Source: Streptomyces sp. YIM 130001 (lineage in GTDB: Bacteria > Actinomycetota > Actinomycetes > Streptomycetales > Streptomycetaceae). Taken from it: a stretch of DNA of 64,000 nt. Shown here piece by piece: positions 26,009 through 32,544 of this stretch. Numbering within the stretch: position 1 is the stretch's first letter; every line of letters begins with the position of its first letter. The stretch covers positions 62,001 through 126,000 of the forward strand of contig NZ_KZ984548.1 in assembly GCF_003574445.1 (NCBI RefSeq), given 5' to 3'. The notes under the pieces are model-generated. The model saw only the letters and a program-made list of their open reading frames with translations. It ran no database searches and was not told the origin of the DNA. The translations under genes and the position numbers were made by a program.

Positions 26009-27609
26009 GCGCCCGGTCCCGCTGGTGGCGCCGGAGACTGTGCCTGTCCCGTCAGTTGGGGCTGCGGCATCTGGACCGCGGCGCGGCGATGACGGAGTAC
26101 GCGGGTCTGCTGGTGATCGTCTCGCTGGTGGTCGTGGCGTTGTTCGGTACGTCGATCAACGAGACGGTCGCGAACACGGTCTCGACGAAGGTCTGCGAGG
26201 TCACCGGCGGCGACGGTTGCGGCGACGACGGCGGGGGAGGGGCCCAGGCCGACGACGGCCCGTACAAGGGTGACGGCGGCAACCCCGGCAAGGCGGACAT
26301 CAACCCGGCCGACGACGGCAACGGCAACGGCGACGGCCAGAACAAGAATGCCGGCGACAAGAACCTCTCCGCCGACGAGATCGCCTACAACAAGTCCAAG
26401 TCCGAACTCGACAAGGCCCTCAAGAAGTACGACGTCACGAAGAAGGACCTGAAGAAGGCCGCCGAGGAACTCATCAAGATCGCCGGTGAGGAAACCGGCG
26501 TCACCGATGCCCTCAAGTGCATTACGGAGGGCGACGGTTCGGCCTGCACGGAAACCGTCATCAACGCGCTGCTGATGGCTGCGGGCGGCATGCCGCTCAA
26601 GCTCGTCAAGAAGTACCTCTTCAACCCGAAGAAGGGCATCGAGACCGGCAAGAAGATCATCACCAACGGCACAAAGATCGCCAAGGGCCTCACCTCCCTC
26701 TACAAGCAGTCCAAGTCCCTGGAAAAGCTCAAGAAGAAGACCGCGGCCCTGAAGAAGAAGGCCGACGCGGCGAAGAAGAAGCGCACGGCCTGCAAGCCCA
26801 AACACTCCTTCCTGCCCGGCACTTCAGTCCTGATGGCCGACGGCCACCGCATCCCCATCGAAACAGTCGACACCGGCGACAAGGTCCTCGCCACCGACCC
26901 GACCACGGGCCGGACTGCGGCGCGCCAGGTTCTGCGAACCATCACGACGTATGACGATCGGTATTTCACGAAGCTGACGGTAGCGACCGCGGCAGGCGCT
27001 GCCACGATAACGGCTACGGATACCCACCCCTTCTGGTTGCCGAGGCAGAGTGCCTGGGTGGACGCGGGGGAAATCAACGCCGGAATGTCCCTCCGCTCCC
27101 TCGATGGCAACTCGCTCGGTGTGACGTCAGTCGACCGCTATACCAAGCGTCAGGTCACCTACGATCTGAGCGTTGCCGGCTACCGCACCTATTACGTCGG
27201 CATTGGCAGCACGGAATCGCTCGTTCATAACAATGACGGCGATGCTGCTCCTATCCCGCAGGTGGACAATCCGGACCTGCAGAAGCGCGTAAATGCTCTG
27301 TATCACGGGGTGGGTAGCGGGCGACTCGTCGGCGATGGGACGGCGATGGCCGCGGCCAGTGCAGAGGCAAATGGCGCGGAGAAGGCGGAAGGTAAAAGCC
27401 ACCTCAACAGCACTGCTGAGTACAGGCGGGGTCTGAACAACTTCCTCACCCAGGACACCAAGAGAGTCAAGGGCGGGAAGAAGATTCCAGTCGTGAGGTC
27501 GGAAAAGGATATCGAGGTGGCGAAGACGCTCATCAAGGCGATCGACGATGCGCATGCAGGGCGCTATGGTGGCCACAAGAAGTACCGTGGGATTGGAGGC
27601 TGTGAATGA
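26005..27609 (+). CDS. Polymorphic-toxin protein: Flp-pilin-like leader, HINT domain, C-terminal toxin
   Basis: A 534-residue protein. Residues 1-26 are basic, followed by a class III (Flp/TadE-type) pilin signal: cut after G26 (RG/AAMTEY) puts Glu at +5 and Tyr at +6, then a hydrophobic helix (33-48). Residues 65-120 are an acidic Gly/Asp/Asn linker, and 120-262 a Lys-rich helical stalk. A HINT domain runs from about C263 to N410, with CKPKHSFLPGT, TDTH (T338, H341) and a terminal VHNN, so self-cleavage after N409 is likely. Residues 411-534 are a helical toxin-like domain (LVGDGTAMAA, HLNSTAEYRRGLNNFL, DIEVAKTLIKAIDDA). The pattern reminds me of nuclease-type Ntox domains, from memory and unverified. 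The start GTGA overlaps the lipoprotein stop, and the stop overlaps the immunity-like ATG. Confidence 0.85.
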   Translation: MSARSRWWRRRLCLSRQLGLRHLDRGAAMTEYAGLLVIVSLVVVALFGTSINETVANTVSTKVCEVTGGDGCGDDGGGGAQADDGPYKGDGGNPGKADINPADDGNGNGDGQNKNAGDKNLSADEIAYNKSKSELDKALKKYDVTKKDLKKAAEELIKIAGEETGVTDALKCITEGDGSACTETVINALLMAAGGMPLKLVKKYLFNPKKGIETGKKIITNGTKIAKGLTSLYKQSKSLEKLKKKTAALKKKADAAKKKRTACKPKHSFLPGTSVLMADGHRIPIETVDTGDKVLATDPTTGRTAARQVLRTITTYDDRYFTKLTVATAAGAATITATDTHPFWLPRQSAWVDAGEINAGMSLRSLDGNSLGVTSVDRYTKRQVTYDLSVAGYRTYYVGIGSTESLVHNNDGDAAPIPQVDNPDLQKRVNALYHGVGSGRLVGDGTAMAAASAEANGAEKAEGKSHLNSTAEYRRGLNNFLTQDTKRVKGGKKIPVVRSEKDIEVAKTLIKAIDDAHAGRYGGHKKYRGIGGCE

Positions 27610-27965
27610 GTCGGAGTGTTCACTTTGTAAATGAACTGGTGCTCAGGGTCCCGGAGTTCGAGGAGATGCTGGCCATACATGTGGATGATCAGAATGGCGA
27701 AGTGCTGCCGCATGTATTTTTTTGGGATGTGACGGTCGAGATGGTCGATGGGTATCTCGGCAAGGGGGAGTACGGTGCGAACTGGCGAGAAGTCCTTGAA
27801 TTCATGGAAGAGTGCGCAGGATTGGGTGTTGCAGAGGTTGATGAAGTAATCGTGACGTCATTTCTCGGGAACCTCCCTTTCCCGGGTTCTCCTGGTTATG
27901 GGATTGTGGAGGAGTTGAGTCCGACCTTGGCTGTGAAGTTTTCCCGGATCCGGCCCGACGGGTAG
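27606..27965 (+). CDS. Probable immunity protein of the HINT toxin
   Basis: A 119-residue, acidic, soluble protein. ATG 27606 overlaps the toxin stop by 4 nt (ATGA), the tight arrangement typical of toxin-immunity pairs. Visible segments are FEEMLAIHVDDQNGEVLPH, VFFWDVTVEMVDGYLGKG, VDEVIVTSFLGNLPFPG and PGYGIVEELSPTLAVKFSRI. The LPxPG.PGYGI segment resembles a small streptomycete family found next to polymorphic toxins (recalled as DUF7674, not verified). The region is clearly less GC-rich than the flanks and uses A/T-ending codons freely, which suggests recent transfer. Confidence 0.7.
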   Translation: MSRSVHFVNELVLRVPEFEEMLAIHVDDQNGEVLPHVFFWDVTVEMVDGYLGKGEYGANWREVLEFMEECAGLGVAEVDEVIVTSFLGNLPFPGSPGYGIVEELSPTLAVKFSRIRPDG

Positions 27966-28202
27966 AGGTATTCTTCGCATTTCGTCCCGACGGACCACTT
28001 GCACATTTTGGGCGGGAAGTGGCCCGATGGCTCAAGGCGCTGAAAATTTTCGTGAGAGGTCCGCCGGGTTGTCAGGGAAATTGTGCGGTGGCGAGACGTC
28101 CAGCCGGTGGAACTCCCATCCCGCTGGGTCGAGTTCGTGCAAGCCCGTGAGCAGGGTTGCTCGGGCGACGCGGGGCTACTTGAACGATCTCGAGGGGATT
28201 CA
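27966..28202 (+). other. AT-richer spacer with possible gene debris
   Basis: No intact gene. One plus-strand frame reads FRPDGPLAHFGREVARWLKA and continues KIFVRGP before losing protein-like character, and it has no start. It may be the remnant of another immunity-like gene. Composition resembles the island rather than the chromosomal flanks. Confidence 0.35.
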
Positions 28203-28750
28203 ATGGAGCGTGCACTGAACTCCGCAGAGTTGCAATGCTTTGACCAGACCGCGCCGCAGCGAGGAGAAATACAAGAAGAAGTGAGGCCTTCTCTTCGGGT
28301 CGCTGTGACGCATGGCGGATTCACCGTTCGTTTCCGTGATCCGCAGCGCCAGCTGTTCCTCGCTGCCCTGGAATACATGACCTCGCGCGAGGAGGGTGAC
28401 CTCGTAACCCGCGTCGCAACGGGAACGGACAAGGAGAACCTCGAGCTGCTGTGGCGGTGCATCGTAGGGCTGAGGAGGTCGAGTTCTCACGGGAGGAACT
28501 ACACGTTCGCTTCTGCGTCCTGTTCTCCTGGGAGTTCTACTTCCCATCCTCGGAGGAGGACTTCTACCGGCGGACAGGATTCTTCCGTGAGAACGCCCGT
28601 GACGTGGCGGCGAGTCTCCTGCAACAGATGCGTGAGCTTGGCGGCGAGGCCCGATTGCCGGGTCTTGCAGAGGTTGATGAAGTGCAACCCCGCAGCCTCC
28701 CGGCGCCTTTCAACTGCCGCCCCGCGAACTATGACAGGAGTTATGAGTGA
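28203..28750 (+). pseudogene. Frameshifted immunity-like gene
   Basis: Frame 0 from ATG 28203 reads MERALNSAELQCF, then SLRVAVTHGGFTVRFRDP, QRQLFLAALEYMTSREEGDL and NLELLWRCIVG. Protein-like sequence then continues in the -1 frame as AEEVEFSREELHVRFCVL, SSEEDFYRRTGFFRENARDV and AASLLQQM. The switch is at a GGG run (28467-28469). One extra G would restore a single frame of roughly 150 residues. The composite resembles small streptomycete immunity-type proteins with the EExFxxRxGFFREN motif. Its 3' end is foreign: after ARLPGLAEVDEV it runs into a repeat scar. Either a real decay event or a base-call error explains the shift. Confidence 0.6.
28660..28728 (+). repeat. Recombination scar: two gene fragments joined end to end
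   Basis: 28660-28683 repeats 27824-27847 of the first immunity-like gene with one mismatch (core TTGCAGAGGTTGATGAAGT). Directly adjoining, 28684-28728 repeats 31448-31493, part of the XRE regulator gene on the minus strand, with about three substitutions and one 1-nt gap (core GCAACCCCGC and CAACTGCCGCCCC). The junction lies between 28683 and 28684. Confidence 0.8.
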
Positions 28751-29169
28751 ATTATAATTTCCTGACCGTCGAGGGCGTGTGTGACGATCTAATGGTTGAG
28801 GCGTTGGCCGAAATTCTCGATATTCGGCCAGATGGTATCGACATCGCCGATGAAGGGAATCAGGAGAAGCGGAACTGGGACGCGCTTGTTCTGGTAAATC
28901 GGCATGCCGTGAGTGGGGACGTCGCGCAGGGTTGGGACATCTGCGCGGGGGATGAGGCTCTTGTCTCGGCGCCCGAGGAGTCTCAAGCGATGACGAAGCT
29001 CGCGAGGAAGTTGGAGTCCGTTGTGCTGTACGGGGCGGATCCGCATCCTCCTTCCGACTACTGGGCCGTCACCCCGGAGGGTCGCAAGGTGCGGGTGGTA
29101 CTGATGCAATCCCACACGCCGCCCGACCAGTTCACCATCACCCGCTCGGAAACATCGCTGGCCGTGTGA
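28747..29169 (+). CDS. Immunity-like protein, paralogue of the next gene
   Basis: A 140-residue acidic soluble protein (NYNFLTVEGVCDDLMVEAL, NWDALVLVNRHAVSGDVAQ, LARKLESVVLYGADPH, YWAVTPEGRKVRVVL). It aligns along its length with residues 1-120 of the following protein at spaced identities (FLxVxG, W-A-VLV-RAVxGDV, VLYG, AVxPxG). GTG 28747 has AGGAG (28736-28740) 6 nt upstream, and the start overlaps the stop of the frameshifted gene by 3 nt. No family name is offered. The immunity role is inferred from position and duplication. Confidence 0.65.
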   Translation: MNYNFLTVEGVCDDLMVEALAEILDIRPDGIDIADEGNQEKRNWDALVLVNRHAVSGDVAQGWDICAGDEALVSAPEESQAMTKLARKLESVVLYGADPHPPSDYWAVTPEGRKVRVVLMQSHTPPDQFTITRSETSLAV

Positions 29170-29208
29170 TGTGGCGAAGGCGAAGCAGGTATATGACGGG
29201 ACGCATCC

Positions 29209-30015
29209 ATGAGGTGTGACTTCCTGATCGTGCGCGGGATTGAACTGTCGGCACTGAAGGCAGGCTTTTCGCAGGCGTGCCAAGTTTCTTCCAGGAGTGT
29301 TGATGTGGCCTGGGACTCGGTCGAGGACCGCGACTGGGGGGCTGCCGTTCTCGTGACCACCAGGGCTGTCCAGGGAGATGTGCGGCGGGTGGTGGACGTG
29401 TACGTCGAGGACGGGCTGGCGCGGGCCTTGCCGGGGGAGGCGGGGATCGCCGGTCGCCTTGCCTCCGCGTGCGGATCGTCAGTGCTGTACCCGGGGGTTG
29501 GCACGACGCACATGGCCGTCGCCCCGGACGGATCGGCCACGCGCGCAGTGGTACTTGAACCCGAGGCCGAGGACGAGGCGTGGCGAGTGATCGCTGTGCA
29601 GGCTCCCGTGCCGGGTCTGGAGGGCGCGTCAGTCGAGGTGATCGATGAGGTGCTGCATGCGGAACTGCTCCCCACTCCAGTGGCTGATGCGTACGCGGCT
29701 CGGCACGGTGCGGGCGTTCGCGAGCAGGTTGACCTGAGGACCTGGGAGCGGCTCGTACGGCGCATGCAGGCCGGTTGGCCGCCGGACGGGAGGTACCGGC
29801 GCGATATGTACGCCGAGGATCTGCGGGCACGCGACGCCCTCGAGCGTAGTGAGGACATCGTCATGGAGGTCGCGGAACTGGATCTGATCTACAGGGAGTT
29901 GACTGCTGATCATGAGTATCCAGTACTCGATCCACTGGACTGCGGCGGTACCGTCGGCCTTTCCGGGTGCCTCGGATGGTGGTGGTTCCGTAGCCCGGAC
30001 CCGGAGCCGTGGTGA
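29209..30015 (+). CDS. Immunity-like protein with C-terminal extension, paralogue of the preceding gene
   Basis: A 268-residue protein. Residues 1-120 (RCDFLIVRGIELSALKAGF, DWGAAVLVTTRAVQGDVR, LASACGSSVLYPGVGTTH, MAVAPDGSATRAVVLE) are paralogous to the 140-residue neighbour. The remainder (EDEAWRVIAVQAPVPGLEG to the Trp-rich GCLGWWWFRSPDPEPW end) is extra and unidentified. It has a recognisably helical middle (LRTWERLVRRMQAGW, then RRDMYAEDLRARDALERSED). The ribosome site is weak. A 39-nt gap separates the pair. Tandem duplicates next to a toxin gene are typical of immunity arrays. Confidence 0.62.
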   Translation: MRCDFLIVRGIELSALKAGFSQACQVSSRSVDVAWDSVEDRDWGAAVLVTTRAVQGDVRRVVDVYVEDGLARALPGEAGIAGRLASACGSSVLYPGVGTTHMAVAPDGSATRAVVLEPEAEDEAWRVIAVQAPVPGLEGASVEVIDEVLHAELLPTPVADAYAARHGAGVREQVDLRTWERLVRRMQAGWPPDGRYRRDMYAEDLRARDALERSEDIVMEVAELDLIYRELTADHEYPVLDPLDCGGTVGLSGCLGWWWFRSPDPEPW

Positions 30016-30176
30016 CCTCTGGGCCGGTCGAACGCTGATCACGGCTTTCCCGTCGGACGGTCCGTGAGAGAGCAAGTGGCGCAGGGAGGAATTGTTTTGG
30101 TGTCGATGTTGTCCTGAAGCAGGTCGCTAACCCGGGGTCGAGCCCCAAGAGGCGGTGGCTCGTGCAGGAGGATGCT

Positions 30177-30425
30177 GTGCTGGACGCATCTGACTTGTTT
30201 GTCCGGATCTGTAGTGCAACCGATCTCCCCATGTTGAATCGAGTTGATCCGTACGGCGACTTGGTCCTGACCGCACAGGACATGCCGGAATTGCTGGCTG
30301 ACGTCGACACAGTGCTCGCTGGCAATGTGTCCGAGTCTGAGCGAGCCATATTGGCGGCAGTGCGATCTCTCGCTCGGCGATGCTGGGATGAGACATCCCT
30401 GGAACTGCACCTGGAAGGCGACTGA
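30177..30425 (+). CDS. Small acidic immunity-like protein
   Basis: An 82-residue acidic protein (LDASDLFVRICSATDLPML, RVDPYGDLVLTAQDMPELL, LARRCWDETSLELHLEGD). AGGAGG (30166-30171) sits 5 nt before GTG 30177, favouring it over GTG 30162. It is the last gene of the plus-strand island and convergent with the DUF397 gene. A short coding fragment with its own GGGAGG lies just upstream (VSMLS then stop, near 30100), which looks like the head of a lost gene. I recall similar small streptomycete proteins of unknown function. The immunity role is inferred from context. Confidence 0.55.
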   Translation: MLDASDLFVRICSATDLPMLNRVDPYGDLVLTAQDMPELLADVDTVLAGNVSESERAILAAVRSLARRCWDETSLELHLEGD

Positions 30426-30510
30426 CGGGGCCGAGAGGGCGTGGCCTTGGTGGTCGCAACGTTCCCCGCCCCTGGACATCGCTCCAGGGGCGGGGGAAGG
30501 CTGGTTGGCG

Positions 30511-30720
30511 TCAGCCCTCGTGGGCGTACGTGATGAAGGACGTCCAGGCCGTGCGGCTTACGGTGAGGTGGGGGGCCTGGATGTTCTTGGAGTCGCGGAT
30601 GTGGGTCGCGTCCTGGGTGTGGGCGATCTCGACGCAGTCGGGCTCGTTGCTGTTGCTGCTGTAGCTGCTCTTGCGCCAGGACAGCTCGGAGGGGTCCCCG
30701 GCGTGGGTATCGCGGATCAT
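30511..30720 (-). CDS. DUF397 protein, partner of the XRE regulator
   Basis: A 69-residue DUF397-family protein with the defining motif LSWRKSSYSSNSNEPDCVEIA and the later IRDSKN and W-T-FI segments. Members usually lie beside DUF5753 XRE regulators in actinomycetes and take part in developmental or antibiotic control. ATG 30720 overlaps the XRE stop by 4 nt (ATGA), so the two are translationally coupled. Confidence 0.93.
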   Translation of the reverse strand: MIRDTHAGDPSELSWRKSSYSSNSNEPDCVEIAHTQDATHIRDSKNIQAPHLTVSRTAWTSFITYAHEG

Positions 30721-31610
30721 GTTTCTCCCAGCAGTTGCTCGATGAAGGCCAGCGACTCCTCTGGCGTGAGCGCCTGAGCCCGGATGATGCCACACCGCAG
30801 TTCGATGATGCGCAGTTGTTTGAGGTCGGACACGGGCCTGCTGCCGAACTCCCCTTCGGACCGTCCGACTGCTGTCCCGTCACGGAACTTCAGCACCTGC
30901 ATCTCGCCGCTCATCCCCGCATGATCACGTGTATCGGTCGGCATCACCTGGATCTCCACCGTCCTCAACGCCCCAAGTTCCAGGAGCCGTTCGAGCTGTC
31001 GCCGCAGCACGGCCTGACCTCCGATCGGGCGTCGCAGAGTGACCTCCTCCTGGACGAAGCTGAGCGCTGGTGAGGGTTCCCGCTCGAAGATCGACTGCCG
31101 TGCCATGCGGGCTGCCACCAGCTGCGCCATGCGGCCCTGCTCCAGTGCTGGCCGGCGCATCGCGAACAGCGCCTCCGCATACTCCCGAGTCTGCAGCAAC
31201 CCATGCACATTGTGGTTCCCGTACGCAGTCAGCTCGACGGCCTGGGCCTCCAGCCGGGCCAGATCCCGGACCTTCTTCGGGTACCTCGCCTCCGCCACGT
31301 CGTTCTTCATCGCGGAGACGGAACCGCCCGCCCCCAGTACGTCGTCCGCCTTCTCCAAGTACTCAGGGCGTGGGATCCGCTTGCCCGACTCGACCTTGTA
31401 GACCAGGCCCTCGCCGTAGCCCATCGCCGTCGCGAACTCGGCGGCCCGCAACCCCGCGGCCTCCCGGCGCGCTCTCAACTGCCGCCCCACGAAGGTGACC
31501 AGGGCGACCCCCTGTTCGTCGTCCGGGTCCACCTCCCACCCCGGCTCCTCGGGCTCTTCCGCCACCGGTCGAACCGGCTCCCGCTCCCGTACGCCCATGC
31601 GCTCGTCCAT
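30717..31610 (-). CDS. XRE-family regulator with DUF5753 domain (WhiJ-like)
   Basis: A 297-residue protein: an acidic/Arg-rich head, an XRE helix-turn-helix (FVGRQLRARREAAGLRAAEF, then GYGEGLVYKVESGKRIP), and a DUF5753 domain with the usual YGNHNVHGLLQTREYAEALF and RMARQ segments and the C-terminal EESLAFIEQLL. Start ATG 31610 (MDERMGVRE) has GGAGG 9 nt upstream. The frame continues upstream without a better site. It is divergent from the ATPase gene. A 46-bp piece of this gene is repeated at 28684-28728. Confidence 0.93.
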   Translation of the reverse strand: MDERMGVREREPVRPVAEEPEEPGWEVDPDDEQGVALVTFVGRQLRARREAAGLRAAEFATAMGYGEGLVYKVESGKRIPRPEYLEKADDVLGAGGSVSAMKNDVAEARYPKKVRDLARLEAQAVELTAYGNHNVHGLLQTREYAEALFAMRRPALEQGRMAQLVAARMARQSIFEREPSPALSFVQEEVTLRRPIGGQAVLRRQLERLLELGALRTVEIQVMPTDTRDHAGMSGEMQVLKFRDGTAVGRSEGEFGSRPVSDLKQLRIIELRCGIIRAQALTPEESLAFIEQLLGET

Positions 31611-31714
31611 CCGCCCGTACCTCCACCGCTTCGCGAACTCCCCGCCGTACCAGCGGATTTCGTACCCGCAAGGTCCTGCGGACAGCCTGTACAGGCCTGG
31701 CCAAAGCATGGACA

Positions 31715-31743
31715 GTCACCGTACGCACCTGGAATGTCACCGT
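31715..31743. promoter_or_regulatory. Direct repeats in the XRE/ATPase divergent promoter
   Basis: GTCACCGT occurs at 31715-31722 and 31736-31743, 21 nt apart start to start (two helical turns), in the 166-nt gap between the divergent genes. This is a likely operator for the XRE protein, by inference. Confidence 0.5.
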
Positions 31744-31776
31744 GGAGCGTAGAGGTGGCGGCTCAGGCTGAGTGCC

Positions 31777-32214
31777 GTGAAGACGGAAATCGACGAACTC
31801 CCGGGCCCCCTCGGCCACTTCTCCGTTCAGCTGTCCGCCACGCCGCGCGGCGCGCGCCTCGCGCGGCTGCTCGCGGGTGAGCAACTCCGCGCCTGGGGCT
31901 GGCCGTTGGATCCAGCGCGCCAGATCGTGGCCGAGCTCGCCACCAACGCCATGACCCACGGGCGCGTCCATGGCCGGGACTTCCGGCTCGGGCTGAGGGC
32001 CCGAGGTGCCACTCTCCGTATCGAGGTCGCCGATGCGCGCCGCGAACGCGTCCCCGTGCCGCGCCGTCCGGCAGCGGATGCCGAGTCGGGGCGGGGTCTG
32101 CTCCTCGTGGACGCTCTGGCCGATCGGTGGGGTACGCGCCTCGGGCCCGTACCGCTCAAGACCGTATGGGCCGAACTGGACCGCCCGCGTCCGTCGCGCG
32201 GTGGCGGAACGTAG
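31777..32214 (+). CDS. RsbW-like ATP-binding protein (HATPase_c)
   Basis: A 145-residue anti-sigma-factor-type ATPase/kinase domain. The N box is AELATNAMTHGRV, the first G-box-like segment is IEVADARRERVP and the second is GRGLLLVDALADRWG. Proteins of this type accompany DUF397/XRE pairs in streptomycetes and act in partner-switching regulation. GTG 31777 lies 34 nt after the second GTCACCGT repeat. Substrate and partner proteins are unknown. Confidence 0.88.
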   Translation: MKTEIDELPGPLGHFSVQLSATPRGARLARLLAGEQLRAWGWPLDPARQIVAELATNAMTHGRVHGRDFRLGLRARGATLRIEVADARRERVPVPRRPAADAESGRGLLLVDALADRWGTRLGPVPLKTVWAELDRPRPSRGGGT

Positions 32215-32270
32215 CCTGGCCCCTTCGGCCAGCCGGGGGGCCGGTCCTGTCGTGCGAGAGGTGAGGGAAC

Positions 32271-32510
32271 GTGGCGGTGGCGGTCGGTGTGGTGTGTCTG
32301 GCTCTCGTGGTGGCCGGAATTGTGTGGCTGCTGATCCGCGTGGACTCGTGGCGGCCCGAGTACTTTTCGCGGCGGGACCGGGCTCGGGGCCGGTGTCCCG
32401 GGTGCGGTAGTGGCCGGACCCGGACGATTGTGTCGGACAACCGGCTCAACGGGATGCTGGAGTGCAAGAACTGCGCCCGGGCCTGGGAACCGTCGGCCGA
32501 TAGCCAGTAG
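32271..32510 (+). CDS. Small membrane protein with zinc ribbon
   Basis: A 79-residue protein with an N-terminal helix (VAVGVVCLALVVAGIVWLLI) and a cytoplasmic zinc ribbon with CPGC and CKNC pairs. GAGGTGAGGGAAC precedes GTG 32271. It is convergent with the MerR gene. It has no recognised family. Confidence 0.75.
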   Translation: MAVAVGVVCLALVVAGIVWLLIRVDSWRPEYFSRRDRARGRCPGCGSGRTRTIVSDNRLNGMLECKNCARAWEPSADSQ

Positions 32511-32544
32511 TGGCCGAGGACCGGCGCCGGCCGCCCGGCCCGCG

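Noticed and set aside
28083..28202. Upstream extension of the frameshifted immunity-like frame
   Set aside because: Sequence before ATG 28203 lacks a ribosome site and protein-like composition, so it was treated as spacer or debris.
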